A model generated the notes under the pieces. It had not been told where the DNA came from. It worked only from the letters and a program-made list of their open reading frames with translations, and did no database searches. From the NCBI RefSeq assembly GCF_004135585.1, contig NZ_CP035501.1, positions 4,039,501-4,103,500 of the forward strand: a stretch of 64,000 nt of DNA, given 5' to 3'. The stretch comes from Sphingosinicella sp. BN140058 (GTDB taxonomy: Bacteria; Pseudomonadota; Alphaproteobacteria; Sphingomonadales; Sphingomonadaceae). Made by a program: the position numbers and the translations under genes. Of the stretch, positions 51,762 through 60,898 are shown piece after piece (position 1 is the stretch's first letter; each line of letters starts with the position of its first letter).

Positions 51762-51959
51762 ATGATCTTCATCTTCTGGTGGACGGCGACGCTCGTGCTG
51801 ATGCTCGTGAACTTGGGTTACCTTGCTCGAAAGGTTCGTGAGGACCATCGCGAGGGACGGCGAGCGTGGCGCTTCGTGGGCGTGCTGGCCTTGATCGGAG
51901 CTGGCTCGTGGCTGTTGTTTCTCCTCTGGTTCGGCTTCCATGCATTGATGAGCGTCTGA
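51762..51959 (+). CDS. Small two-helix membrane protein
   Basis: The 65-residue frame encodes two membrane helices (IFIFWWTATLVLMLVNLGYL and WRFVGVLALIGAGSWLLFLL) separated by a basic, charged loop KVREDHREGRR that should face the cytoplasm. AAGGG lies 8 bases before the ATG. No family is recognised. The coherent hydrophobic pattern makes chance coding unlikely. Confidence 0.55.
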   Translation: MIFIFWWTATLVLMLVNLGYLARKVREDHREGRRAWRFVGVLALIGAGSWLLFLLWFGFHALMSV

Positions 51960-52249
51960 ACGGCACCTGCGCTCCCGGGGAGAGCGGGCTCCGACCTTGC
52001 CGGCCGTGCGTGTCTGAGCCGGTCTAAGTTCGAGCTGGTGCATGGCCACTCCGAACGTCGAGAGGCGCCACCAGGGGCCTTCGCCGTCGTTCCACGCGCC
52101 CGGCAGGGAACAGCCGGAGGGGCGGATTGCACGTCTTGCCGGACCATCGGCGTAGCGCGGCCGAGGGACATGAACTACCCTGCACAAGGGCTGGGGGAAC
52201 CCGGCGAGCGGAGGGCTATCGCGCTCGTTCCGGGATGGAGAGGGTAAAG

Positions 52250-52795
52250 ATGGATCGCAGGACGGTGCTTGGCGCGGGCGTGATGCTTGCAGGTCTGGGC
52301 GTGGGGCCGGCTCATGCCCGGGAGAGCGGGACTCGGCCGGCACCGGCTCTCGTCCACGTGTTCAGCGTGACGGTTTCGATCGGCGCGCCTCAGGAACTCG
52401 GGATCGTGGACGGCGCGCGCAAGCGGGTCATTCCGATCACCGGGGGAGAGGTTCGCGGGCCGCGGCTCTCGGGCAAGGTCCTGCCGGGAGGCGCCGACTG
52501 GCAGACGATCCGGTCCGACGGTGTTGCCGACATCCTTGCCCGCTACACGCTCCAGGCGGACGATGGCGGCTTGATTTCGGTCATCAACCCTGGCTTCCGA
52601 CGAGGGCCCGCGAAGGTTCTGGCGCGGATCGCCAACGGTGAGGCGGTCGACCCCTCGCTCTACTATTTCCGAACGACGCCCAGGTTCGAGGCGGCTGTTC
52701 CCGGGCCTCATGCCTGGCTGACGTGCAGCGTGTTCGTCTGCTCAGCCGCCCGCTATGCCGAGCGCGTGGAACTCGACATCTTCGAGGTGGGCTGA
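52250..52795 (+). CDS. Tat-exported DUF3237 protein
   Basis: The 181-residue protein starts MDRRTVLGAGVMLAGLGVG, a twin-arginine signal, and continues as a DUF3237 domain (VHVFSVTVSIGAPQELGIVD, then DGVADILARYTLQADDGGLI and the closing YFRTTPRFEAAVPGPHAWL). DUF3237 proteins form a small beta-barrel of unknown function that often accompanies aromatic or xenobiotic degradation genes. The ATG is preceded by GGAGAGGG. It is a single unit in an otherwise poorly coding area. Confidence 0.85.
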   Translation: MDRRTVLGAGVMLAGLGVGPAHARESGTRPAPALVHVFSVTVSIGAPQELGIVDGARKRVIPITGGEVRGPRLSGKVLPGGADWQTIRSDGVADILARYTLQADDGGLISVINPGFRRGPAKVLARIANGEAVDPSLYYFRTTPRFEAAVPGPHAWLTCSVFVCSAARYAERVELDIFEVG

Positions 52796-52962
52796 AGCGC
52801 GAGCAGAGGATTCCGCTCCCGGAGCGGGAACACAGGCGATGTCCGCTTGTGAGGGTCGACGCCGACCTTCGGCGATGCACCGTCGAATGTCCGCTTCGGG
52901 GCAGGACGATGGATCGCGATCCTGCGATTGACGGTAGCGATCGGATGACCGGGTTGGGTGCA

Positions 52963-53163
52963 GGCTGTGTGAAAACTCGCTCCGCACTGCGCACTGTAGA
53001 ATAATCTTCTATTCGCCGTAGTGCTTCGCTTGCGGCAGCCGCTTCGAAGCATTGAAACCAGCGGATTTGGGTGGCAAACTCGTCAATGGGGCCGGTCCCG
53101 CGTTCGCTCAGGAGAAATCTTCTACCGCGTCAAGGCGGAGTGGAGTGGTGTTTCACACACCCT
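52963..53163. mobile_element. Possible 200-bp MITE or IS remnant
   Basis: The ends GGCTGTGTGAAAACTCGCTC (left) and the inverted right end AGGGTGTGTGAAACACCACT share the run TGTGTGAAA and the later CTCCGC. Between them is no open frame of note, and the base composition is less GC-rich than around it. The TGTGTGAAA type of terminal repeat occurs in IS families. No target duplication was identified. Confidence 0.4.
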
Positions 53164-53190
53164 CGGTGGAAAAGCGACATTCGCAGGAGC

Positions 53191-54186
53191 TCACTGGTGG
53201 TCGAAGACCCTTGCGATGAACGCCTTCACAGCCTGTTCCACCTGTTGCGGGTTTGTCTCCCAGATGAAGTGACCGGCGTTCGGGAGGCGAACCACCTGTG
53301 CATTCGGATTCGCGCGGGCGACGTCATCTGCCTGTGCCGCGACTTCAGCCGATCGGCGCCGGTAGCGCTCGCTGTCGCAATCGTCGTCGCAACGAGGCGG
53401 AACGGCCACGACAGAAAGGATTGGAACGTCGATCTGCGAATAGAGCCGAAAACCATTCATCACCGCGGCCTGCAGAGCCAATTGTGGGCTCGACTGTGAC
53501 GTCGCAGGACGATCAGGTGCGCCCTCCAAGGCCTTCTCGTACCAATCCAGACCATCAGAGAGCCTGAGCAGGTCGCGCCTGAGCTTTGCTACCAGCGTCC
53601 GGCCGTCGCTGGGCTGCGCAGTTCCTAGGAGCGCGAGGTCACGCCGGACCTCTGCTGCGATAGGGTAGACCGCGCGTGAGTGCGGGCCGTAGAAAGCCTG
53701 CGGTTCTGCGGCTTCGAGGTAGATCAGACCGCCGATTTCCTGGGGGTAGCGCGTTCCAATCTCGCTGAGTTCCTGGCCGGCGATCGAATGGCCGACGATG
53801 ATCGGCCGCTTCAGTTCCAGGCGTCTGATCACGGTCATGACATCCAACGCCAGGCGCTCGGGTGTATAATTTTGCTCGATCGGGAGCGGATGACTCGATA
53901 CGCCGAATCCCCGGCGGGTAATCGAAACCACGCGATGGTCCGCGGTGAACTTCTCCGCAAACCCATCGAAATCTTGCGCGGTCCCGCCGAACCCAGCGAG
54001 GAAGACCATCGGCCGTCCCGAACCGCTCCATTCGAGCACCTCGAGTGAGACGTTCTTTTCGACCTCGACCATTTGGCTGGTCATCGGCTTCGCTTGTCCC
54101 GCGCTCGACGCGCAGAGGAGCAATGCAGCCAAGATCCAAGTGGACCTAATCAAGTCAGTTATCCTTCGCGTGGTACGGACGAGCAC
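53191..54186 (-). CDS. Secreted alpha/beta hydrolase
   Basis: A 331-residue protein with an N-terminal signal-like segment (STWILAALLLCASSAGQA) and an alpha/beta-hydrolase fold. The oxyanion strand is RPMVFLAGFGGTAQDFDG, the nucleophile Ser is in IIVGHSIAGQELSEIG (GHSIAG elbow) and the catalytic His in NAGHFIWETNPQQV. It likely hydrolyses an ester or related bond in the periplasm; substrate unknown. It starts at GTG, so the exact start is uncertain. No operon partner. Confidence 0.85.
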   Translation of the reverse strand: MLVRTTRRITDLIRSTWILAALLLCASSAGQAKPMTSQMVEVEKNVSLEVLEWSGSGRPMVFLAGFGGTAQDFDGFAEKFTADHRVVSITRRGFGVSSHPLPIEQNYTPERLALDVMTVIRRLELKRPIIVGHSIAGQELSEIGTRYPQEIGGLIYLEAAEPQAFYGPHSRAVYPIAAEVRRDLALLGTAQPSDGRTLVAKLRRDLLRLSDGLDWYEKALEGAPDRPATSQSSPQLALQAAVMNGFRLYSQIDVPILSVVAVPPRCDDDCDSERYRRRSAEVAAQADDVARANPNAQVVRLPNAGHFIWETNPQQVEQAVKAFIARVFDHQ

Positions 54187-54454
54187 AGCAGCATGTCACA
54201 CCCACGCTGGCAATCCGCTCACGATGGATGGGTGGGTAGCCTGGTTAGTGTTACTCCTCCTCATCCACCGAACGGCGCAAGGCCGTACCGCATGGGCGTT
54301 GCCCTGGCGTTCGTAACCGGACCTCCGGCGCGGCTCTGTCGATCGCTCCGGGAACAGCTAATTCGGGTGGAACCGCGCTGTAGCCGTCTACGGCTAGCAC
54401 CCGCGTCCCATCGTCGCTCTTTCACGCGCAATCCGACGTTCGCCTGCTCCGCAC

Positions 54455-54697
54455 TCATTCAGCTGATTCCCGTGAGATCCGAGACGCGGCGACTTGTAAG
54501 CGTTTGTCTGGGCGAGGCGGTCGAGCCTGCCAGAGCGAAAGGCCTGTGACGATGACGAGGAGCAAAATCCCGCCATCGCGAAGATGATCCAGCTTGTCTG
54601 CCAACTCCGGGTAGCCACGTAGATAACGCGCTGAGAGCAGGAGGCCGAGTGCTACGCCGGTGCCGGCCATCCGTAGGTTTTCAAGATACAATGGCAC
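54455..54697 (-). CDS. Possible small membrane protein (80 residues)
   Basis: Two hydrophobic segments (MAGTGVALGLLLSARYL and GGILLLVIVTGLSLW) are joined by a charged loop YPELADKLDHLRD. The start is a GTG preceded by AGGA at a proper distance; an ATG nine codons later is possible. No family is recognised. The pattern suggests a real but uncharacterised membrane protein. Confidence 0.45.
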   Translation of the reverse strand: MPLYLENLRMAGTGVALGLLLSARYLRGYPELADKLDHLRDGGILLLVIVTGLSLWQARPPRPDKRLQVAASRISRESAE

Positions 54698-54858
54698 AGT
54701 GTTTCCTACATCCTCTAAAGCTGCGATGTGGCACTAACAGGATCTGCCAATGTCCGGAAAGGGTCGAAGCACGTCCTAGGTTCTCACCTGGCGCACGCCG
54801 GCGGCGAACGTCAGGGGGCCGCGCGGAAGCGGACCTTCGCAGCGTCGCCTGGCGATTG

Positions 54859-55203
54859 TCATTTACGGGTATTTCGCACCGGGCGTCGTGCGCATTCCTC
54901 TTCGGATGGCATCTCGTCCAGTTCGACAACCCTCGTGAAGACGAATTGCTCGTCCGCAGGCCACATGCTCGTTGCTTTGTGCGGCGCCACGAAGCCGACG
55001 CCGACGATTCGAAAGCAAACGCCATCCCGTCGGTTCCTGTATGCATCCATCATCGCTTCGGAGTAGGTCGGGTCCCAAGTCTTATCCTCGAACTGGTAAG
55101 GCAGAGCCCGCTGGCCTGGAAGATCGTCCGGATAGAAACTCGGGTATTCCCAGGGACGTTCGTCCAGCCTCATCTGGATATTTGCCGCTCGAAAGGGTTC
55201 CAT
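54859..55203 (-). CDS. Hypothetical protein, 114 residues
   Basis: I do not recognise the family. The composition is that of a real soluble protein, rich in Trp, Tyr, Phe and acidic residues: NIQMRLDERPWEYPSFYPDD, YQFEDKTWDPTYSEAMMDAY, VCFRIVGVGFVAPHKATSM and a terminal VVELDEMPSEEEC. No signal or membrane segment. The ATG follows AGG at five bases; a TTG seven codons earlier is an alternative. It is divergent from the TlpA-like gene, only 62 bases apart, which may share a control region. Confidence 0.65.
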   Translation of the reverse strand: MEPFRAANIQMRLDERPWEYPSFYPDDLPGQRALPYQFEDKTWDPTYSEAMMDAYRNRRDGVCFRIVGVGFVAPHKATSMWPADEQFVFTRVVELDEMPSEEECARRPVRNTRK

Positions 55204-55265
55204 TGCGACCTGAGCCGACGGCAACGATGATCGGCATCGCGGCGGTCCGCTTGCAGGGAGGCGAA

Positions 55266-55958
55266 ATGCGCAAGGCAGCCTTTTACATCATGCTGGTGGC
55301 CGGTTCCGCCGGCTGCTTGTCGGCATGCGAACGTCGATCCGAGCCGCAAGCCAAGGCGAAACCCGCCGTGGAAGGCGAAGACGTTGCCGGTCAGGACCCG
55401 GCTATGGCGAAGAAGCTGGCCGAGGCGAAGGCCGCCTATGCAAGCCTGACGCCGGCAGAAAAGGCGAAACTGGCCGCGGAGATGAAGAAGGTGAAAGGCA
55501 CGCTGCCCATGTCTCTCGCCGACGCGGGATCGATCAAGATCCGGCCGGACGGCAAGCCCGAGACGACGCTCGCACAGGCGGCGCCAATAGGTACTCCCAC
55601 ACTCGTTGCAGCGTGGGCCAGCTGGTGCATCCCGTGCAAGATGGAGGCGCGCGAGCTGGCGCGGCTGCGCCAACATTATGGTCGCGACAAGCTCAACATC
55701 GTGTATCTCAACATCGGCGACCCCGAAGTGGAGCGCGCCAAAGGGCCTGCGTTCCTGCGCGACGCCGCCGCCGAACAGCTTGGCCTTACGATGCTCGACC
55801 AGTCGGATTTCCTGAAGCTGACCCGGGTGAATCAGCTCAGCGTGCCGCGCGTCCTCGTCTTCGATCGCGCCGGCAAGCCGAATGCGGTCATCGCCGGCGC
55901 CGTTGCGGGCGGGCGAGATCTGCGCTTGGCCGACGCCATCGAGAAGGTCGTGGGTTAG
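55266..55958 (+). CDS. TlpA-like thioredoxin-fold lipoprotein
   Basis: The 230-residue protein starts with a lipoprotein signal (MRKAAFYIMLVAGSAGCLSAC, lipobox LSAC) followed by a charged helical linker (about residues 25-80) and a thioredoxin fold with the redox motif AAWASWCIPCKMEAREL and cis-Pro segment QLSVPRVLVFDRAG. It should act on the periplasmic face as a thiol-disulfide oxidoreductase, for example in cytochrome maturation or repair. GGGAGG precedes the ATG. The CxxC reads CIPC rather than the commoner CxPC variants such as CGPC. Confidence 0.88.
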   Translation: MRKAAFYIMLVAGSAGCLSACERRSEPQAKAKPAVEGEDVAGQDPAMAKKLAEAKAAYASLTPAEKAKLAAEMKKVKGTLPMSLADAGSIKIRPDGKPETTLAQAAPIGTPTLVAAWASWCIPCKMEARELARLRQHYGRDKLNIVYLNIGDPEVERAKGPAFLRDAAAEQLGLTMLDQSDFLKLTRVNQLSVPRVLVFDRAGKPNAVIAGAVAGGRDLRLADAIEKVVG

Positions 55959-56004
55959 CCGGCTTTCGCACCTTTTCCTTAGCCGCCGCCTGCCCCGGTA
56001 AGTC

Positions 56005-56604
56005 TCAGCCGCGGCCCGCTCGAAAAACGTGGATCAGGCGGCGCAGTCGGCCGGCCTTCGGCGCGTCCCCGCCGTTGCCGACCACCGCAGTGAAGTTCGG
56101 CCTCCCCGACGAATGATCATCGCGATCGTGTCGATACCCGGTCAGATGCTCAGCCAGCTCGACGGGAATTTCGAAGGTGTAATCGACTTCGCTCCCGTCG
56201 CCGCCTTCTTCCTCCAATTGGTCCATCAGGCGGACTCTAATCGCGGAGAGTTGCTCCGGAAGAGCGCCGATGCCCTCCAGGTGGCGGAGATCCTGCTGTG
56301 CATCATGGGCAACGGACCATTGCTGCCGCCCCTTCGAGAAGAAGCTGACCGAACTGAACATGACGTGCTCGTCCGCCTGACAGACGATGACCTCGTTTTC
56401 GGCCAGCGAAACCGTCAGCGCCGTCCTCGAACCGAAGCTGAAATCGTTCGAGAACAAGATCGCCCAGCCCGTCGGGAGGTCGGCGGCCGAGAGAGGTGCC
56501 TCGTTATCCTCATCCGGCTCGCCCGTGTCCGTCAGCTGCAGGCGCCGCAGAAGCTTCACCTTGCTCATGTTCCTGACAGCAAGCCACGAGATGGAATATC
56601 CCAT
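56005..56604 (-). CDS. Conserved-looking hypothetical protein, 199 residues
   Basis: No family is recognised with certainty. The protein starts MGYSISWLAVRNMSKVKLLR and contains LPTGWAILFSNDFSFGSRTA, an aromatic/acidic core, SFFSKGRQQWSVAHDAQQD and a C-terminal acidic-then-basic tail. It looks soluble and cytoplasmic. The ATG follows GGGGCGAACA, a good ribosome-binding site. It converges on the TlpA-like gene with 46 bases between stops and is divergent from the next gene. Confidence 0.7.
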   Translation of the reverse strand: MGYSISWLAVRNMSKVKLLRRLQLTDTGEPDEDNEAPLSAADLPTGWAILFSNDFSFGSRTALTVSLAENEVIVCQADEHVMFSSVSFFSKGRQQWSVAHDAQQDLRHLEGIGALPEQLSAIRVRLMDQLEEEGGDGSEVDYTFEIPVELAEHLTGYRHDRDDHSSGRPNFTAVVGNGGDAPKAGRLRRLIHVFRAGRG

Positions 56605-56844
56605 TGTTCGCCCCGTTCGAAGAAACGGCAGCTTACAACGCCGCGAGAGGTCCGCAACCGGTGTCGATGGCCTGCTCGGCGTCCGACTGCCGCGCAGCGA
56701 ACCGACCTTGGGCACGGCCGCACGATCTGCCCGCGAGGCGAAAGCAGAGGTCGTGCTCGCCAGCGCAATTGCTTGATCGGAAAGATGGACCGTTCGAACC
56801 GCGCACGTTGACACGCATCCGGCCGTCAGGGCATCGCATCTCGG

Positions 56845-57345
56845 ATGCGTGCCCTTCTGCTCCTGGCGGCGCTGGCCCTGTCCACAGCTGCGCATCCGGC
56901 TTCTGCCGCCGCTCTGCCCGACCGGTGGAAGACCTACATCAATGTCCGGTACGGCTTCGCCATCTGCTACCCGTCGGGCCTGTTCGAGGCGCAGGGGGAA
57001 GCCGACAATGGCGACGGACAGGTCTTCAAGGCACGCGACGGCGCCGAGTTGCGCGCGTTCGGCACGAACAACGTCCTGGACCGTAGCCTTGCCGCCGAAT
57101 TCGCGGCGCAAGTCCGATCCTTCATCGGACGGAACGGCAAAATCACTTACCGGGTGACGCGGCCGGGGTGGGAGGTCGTCTCCGGTACCAACGGCGGGTC
57201 ACGGCTCTTCTACGCCAAGACGTTCGCACGAAACGATCAGTTCATCACCTTTCAGCTGACATATTCGAAGGCTGCGACACAGCGCTATCGGCCGGTGGTC
57301 GATCGCCTGGCCCAATGCTTTCGGCTCACCCAAGGACATAGCTGA
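56845..57345 (+). CDS. Secreted hypothetical protein, 166 residues
   Basis: A signal peptide (MRALLLLAALALSTAAHPASA) is followed by a mature part of about 140 residues beginning PDRWKTYINVRYGFAICYPSG, a pattern seen in small periplasmic proteins of unknown role that begin with a strand, a GFAICYP turn and later a YAKTFARNDQFITFQLTY strand pair. Two cysteines, one near each end, could form a disulfide. Function unknown. Single gene unit. Confidence 0.7.
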   Translation: MRALLLLAALALSTAAHPASAAALPDRWKTYINVRYGFAICYPSGLFEAQGEADNGDGQVFKARDGAELRAFGTNNVLDRSLAAEFAAQVRSFIGRNGKITYRVTRPGWEVVSGTNGGSRLFYAKTFARNDQFITFQLTYSKAATQRYRPVVDRLAQCFRLTQGHS

Positions 57346-57543
57346 GGGCCCGATCCGGAACGTCCGGAAAGGTCGGCCCCGGGGCGGTGCCGGCGAGAAA
57401 GGCGCCTGTCAGCCGAAAAGTCAAACGGTCGCGCCGAACCTGACGCCCGTCGGCACATGATGGTTCGTCGCAAGACGGACGTTCTCATCGACCCCGGCTT
57501 CGCGCGGCGATGGCAGGTAGCGACCGGCACGTATCCGGCGCGA

Positions 57544-58530
57544 TCAGCCGTCGCCGCTGGCGGCCCGGCGTCTCGCCATCTTGGCCAGCAGGCCGTCGGC
57601 AATGCCGGGCCGCGCCCAGGGACAGACGGCGATGCAGAGGCCGCACCCGGCATTGTCGGCAAAGTAGGGAATGCACGTGTCGAAATCGACATACCAGCGT
57701 TCGACACCCCGCACCCATTGCTTGGAGTCGCCGATCGCACCGGGCGGGCAGGCGTCGGCGCACACCCGGCAATGGGTGCAGAAATCGTCGGCGCCGAACG
57801 TCTCCGACCGGCCGAACGCAAGCGGCATGTCGGTGGTGACCCCGGCGAGCCGAAGGTTCGAACCGTAGGTGCGGTTGATCAGCGAGCCATGCTTCCCGAG
57901 CTCGCCCAGTCCGGCCTCGATCGCGGGCGGGATCAGCAGCAGCGCCGACGCGCGCGGTCCGGGATAGGCATGTGCCGAGAAGCCCTGGCGCCGGATCCAG
58001 TTGGCCAGGGCGAAGGCGGTTCGGGTGCCGCGGGCATATTGGCGGCCGACCTCGGCGATGCCGGCGCCGTTGTCCGGCGTGCTCGGCAGTTGGCGCAGCC
58101 GTTCGTAATCGTGCGATACGCCGAGGATGATCACGTTCGGCTCTTCGATCGCATAGCCCTCGACGACATGGTGCTCCTTGAGCGGCGTGGCCCCGAACAG
58201 ATCGGCCTCGTTGGCGAGGGCGAAGTCTCGTGCCAAGGTCGTCCATGCCTCCGGCGACCGGGTTGCCCGGTCCGGCGCGATCGGCTCCAGGGGCGGGTGA
58301 TCATAAGCGGCGGCGAAAGCGTCGCGCGCTTCCTCCGTCACCCGGCACGATGCGCCGGCGACCGCCTGCAGGGCGCCGAACGGATGCTGGTCCGACGGAT
58401 GCCAGAACATCGGCGAGGCGCGGCGGGGCTCCCGCTCGCCAAGGCCGTTGATCCCGTTGCCAGAGGCATCCGGAATCGCGGCGGCAACGGCAGGGGACGG
58501 TGTGTAGGGACGCGGATCACGGCGCGGCAT
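57544..58530 (-). CDS. Reductive-dehalogenase-like iron-sulfur protein (short form)
   Basis: The 328-residue protein has two [4Fe-4S] ligand sets, FCTHCRVCADACPPGAI and DTCIPYFADNAGCGLCIAVC, and before them AGLGELGKHGSLINRTYGSN and LAGVTTDMPLAFG. This combination and the spacing of the second cluster match corrinoid-dependent reductive dehalogenases (RdhA family) better than epoxyqueuosine reductase. It is shorter than respiratory RdhA (about 450-500) and has no Tat signal, so it would be cytoplasmic. The ATG with GGAG seven bases upstream lies 11 bases after the TonB receptor stop; an overlapping GTG is an alternative. Reaction and halogenated substrate are unproven. Confidence 0.75.
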   Translation of the reverse strand: MPRRDPRPYTPSPAVAAAIPDASGNGINGLGEREPRRASPMFWHPSDQHPFGALQAVAGASCRVTEEARDAFAAAYDHPPLEPIAPDRATRSPEAWTTLARDFALANEADLFGATPLKEHHVVEGYAIEEPNVIILGVSHDYERLRQLPSTPDNGAGIAEVGRQYARGTRTAFALANWIRRQGFSAHAYPGPRASALLLIPPAIEAGLGELGKHGSLINRTYGSNLRLAGVTTDMPLAFGRSETFGADDFCTHCRVCADACPPGAIGDSKQWVRGVERWYVDFDTCIPYFADNAGCGLCIAVCPWARPGIADGLLAKMARRRAASGDG

Positions 58531-58541
58531 CTTCGCTCTCC

Positions 58542-60761
58542 TCACAGATCGATGGCGGCGCGCAGGCCGAACTGGCGCGGGGGCAGCGGCACCACGAAGA
58601 GGTCGCCGCCCAGCAGCGGATCGCTCGACGGGAAACTGTAGTCGAACGTGTCGAACAGATTGTCGACGAAGGCCGTCAGGCGCAGACCGCCCGGCCCTTC
58701 GTAGCTGACGCTGACGTCGACCCGGTCGTAAGCGGGGGCGGTCAGCTGGTCGCCCGAGCGGGAGGCGCGGGTATTGTCCTGATAGGTGATCGCGTCGACG
58801 TAGCGATACTCCGCGTGCAATGCGATCCGGCGGTCGCGGCCGAGCGGCAAGGCGTAATCGGCGGCCGCGAACAATGTCGTTTCCGGCACGTTCTCGAAGG
58901 GAGTGCCTGAAAAGTCGGTACGGTCGCTGGCCGTGAACACCCGTACGAAATCATCGAACCGGGACCTTGAATAGGAGGCCGATCCGCGCAGCTGAAGCTG
59001 ATCGGAGGGATGGGCGACGACCTCGATCTCGGCGCCGTCGACATGGGCACGCGCGGCGCTTTCGACGACGCTGACCGGGGTCGGCCCGCCGGTCGGGATG
59101 ACGTTGATCAGCTGCTGGTTGCGGATGTCGATATGGTAGAGCGCGGCGTTGAAGGTGGCACGCCGATCGAACAGGCGGGTCTTCGCGCCGATTTCGTAAT
59201 TCTTCGAGGATTCATCTTTGTAGGGCAGGTTGCTGGCCGCATTGCCGGGGAAGCGATTGATGCCGCCCGCTTTCCAGCCTTCCGCATAGGTGGCATAGAG
59301 CAGGATGTCGGCCGCCGGCCGGTACGATATCGAGCCCGTCCAGGAGACATTGTCGAAATCGTCGCGGGCGTCGCGAACGACCGGCTGGACGGAGTTGACC
59401 GGCGGGCCGAACACCTGGACGCGCTGGCCCGTTCCCTCCACTTTCTCGTGCGACCATCGCCCGCCTGCGGTCACCTCCAGCCTGTCGGTCACATGATAGA
59501 TCGCGTTGGCAAAGCCGGCGATGCCATCGCGATCGTCCCGATAATCCTCGTAGATGTAGAGCGCAGCCGGGAATGGCGCGACGCCGCGACCGACCCGACG
59601 GTCGCGGCGCTGATCCTGCCGCTGGTCGAACAAATAGGTGCCGGCAAGCCAGTCGATCGGCCCCGCGCGGCCGTTCAGCCGCAGCTCCTGGCTGACGAAG
59701 CGCTGCTGGATCTCGACGTCGAGAGTCGCGCCGCGGAAGCTTTGCGGCGTGGCGGCAAGCGGCGGCGCGGCCGGCAGGGTCACCGGGTTTTGGGCGGTGA
59801 TACGGCTGTCCATGTCGGTGAACACGTCCGAGCTCGTGTAGCGCGCGCCGCTGATCGAGGTCAGGGTCATGCCGCCGCCGAGCTGCGCAGTGACGTTGAG
59901 CTGTGCCCCGCGATTGTCCTTGCGGTCCGGTGAGTCCTGATCGACGACGCTTTCGTAGCGGCGGGTCGCCAGGCGCACGCCGCGGATCGCCTCATTATAA
60001 TCGCGGTCGCTCCAATCGCCGATCAAGGCCACGTCGATTGTGTCGCTCGGCGTCCAGCGCAGCGTTCCCCGCAGGGCGCTCTGACGATACCAGCCCTGCC
60101 GGTCGCCGCTGACGATGTTGTGCAGAAAGCCGTTCGAGCGGCGGTGCTCGGCGCCGATGCCGGCATAGAGGCCGGTGCCGATTTGGCCGCTGATCACGCC
60201 CTGGAGCCAGTAGCTGTCGAATTCCGCAGCTTCCAGGCGGAGGCGGCCGCGCAGATCTGGCCCGGGCATGCGGGTCACCAGGTTCACGGCGCCGCCCTGT
60301 GTGTTGCGACCGAACAGGGTGCCTTGAGGGCCGCGCAGCACCTCGACCCGGGCGATGTCGAGGAAGCTCGTGTCGAAGCCCATTTGCGGCAGGTACATGC
60401 CATCGACGAACACGCCGACGGCAGGCTCCAGGCCCGCGTTGAAGCCCACGCCGCGCATGGTCAGATAGGCGAAATCGGCGCTGTTGTTGACGCTGCCAGG
60501 CGCGACGAACAGCCCCGGCACCTCGGCCGTGAGGTCGTTGACGTCCTGAACGCCGCGCCGCTCGAGTTCAGTGTCGCTGATCGCCGTCACCGCCATCGGC
60601 ACGTCCTGCAGCGTCTCGGCCTGCTTGCGTGCGGTGACGAAGATCGCGTCCGGTGCGGCGGTGGCGTCATCGGCGTCGCTTCCGGTCTGCGCCGACGCCG
60701 GCGATGCGCAGAGCGCGAGCAAAGACAATCCGCCAAGAAGCGGGCCCAAAGATCGTTGCAT
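58542..60761 (-). CDS. TonB-dependent receptor
   Basis: The 739-residue outer-membrane receptor has a signal peptide (MQRSLGPLLGGLSLLALCAS, ending ASAQ), a plug with IFVTARKQAETLQDVPMAVT, the block RVEVLRGPQGTLFGRNTQGG and GGAVNLVTRMPG, and a barrel ending FGLRAAIDL. It belongs to the large sphingomonad type used for aromatics, terpenoids or siderophores; there is no STN domain. The ATG has GGAGGGG upstream. It is cotranscribed with the dehalogenase-like gene, so it may import that enzyme's substrate or corrinoid. A perfect palindrome lies 138 bases before the start. Confidence 0.92.
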   Translation of the reverse strand: MQRSLGPLLGGLSLLALCASPASAQTGSDADDATAAPDAIFVTARKQAETLQDVPMAVTAISDTELERRGVQDVNDLTAEVPGLFVAPGSVNNSADFAYLTMRGVGFNAGLEPAVGVFVDGMYLPQMGFDTSFLDIARVEVLRGPQGTLFGRNTQGGAVNLVTRMPGPDLRGRLRLEAAEFDSYWLQGVISGQIGTGLYAGIGAEHRRSNGFLHNIVSGDRQGWYRQSALRGTLRWTPSDTIDVALIGDWSDRDYNEAIRGVRLATRRYESVVDQDSPDRKDNRGAQLNVTAQLGGGMTLTSISGARYTSSDVFTDMDSRITAQNPVTLPAAPPLAATPQSFRGATLDVEIQQRFVSQELRLNGRAGPIDWLAGTYLFDQRQDQRRDRRVGRGVAPFPAALYIYEDYRDDRDGIAGFANAIYHVTDRLEVTAGGRWSHEKVEGTGQRVQVFGPPVNSVQPVVRDARDDFDNVSWTGSISYRPAADILLYATYAEGWKAGGINRFPGNAASNLPYKDESSKNYEIGAKTRLFDRRATFNAALYHIDIRNQQLINVIPTGGPTPVSVVESAARAHVDGAEIEVVAHPSDQLQLRGSASYSRSRFDDFVRVFTASDRTDFSGTPFENVPETTLFAAADYALPLGRDRRIALHAEYRYVDAITYQDNTRASRSGDQLTAPAYDRVDVSVSYEGPGGLRLTAFVDNLFDTFDYSFPSSDPLLGGDLFVVPLPPRQFGLRAAIDL

Positions 60762-60898
60762 TCGGTTTTCCCCTCCGCCCGTTTCCGGGCTCCGAGCGGA
60801 GAAATGGAGCGGTGAATCTCTCGCTGGCAAGGGCCGTTCGCATCGCCTGCCGACGATTTCCGACGCCGCGATCCAGTCTGTGGCACGCAAGGCACAAG

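Noticed and set aside
50550..52343. 597-codon open frame on the minus strand upstream of rpoB
   Set aside because: Low-complexity Pro/Ser/Arg/Ala product with no domain and no credible start; it crosses a tandem repeat and two better small genes. It is an effect of high GC.
57544..58530. Epoxyqueuosine reductase (QueG)
   Set aside because: The second cysteine cluster has an extra Cys about ten residues before GCGLC and the GLGELGKHG block, both typical of reductive dehalogenases. QueG cannot be fully excluded without a search.
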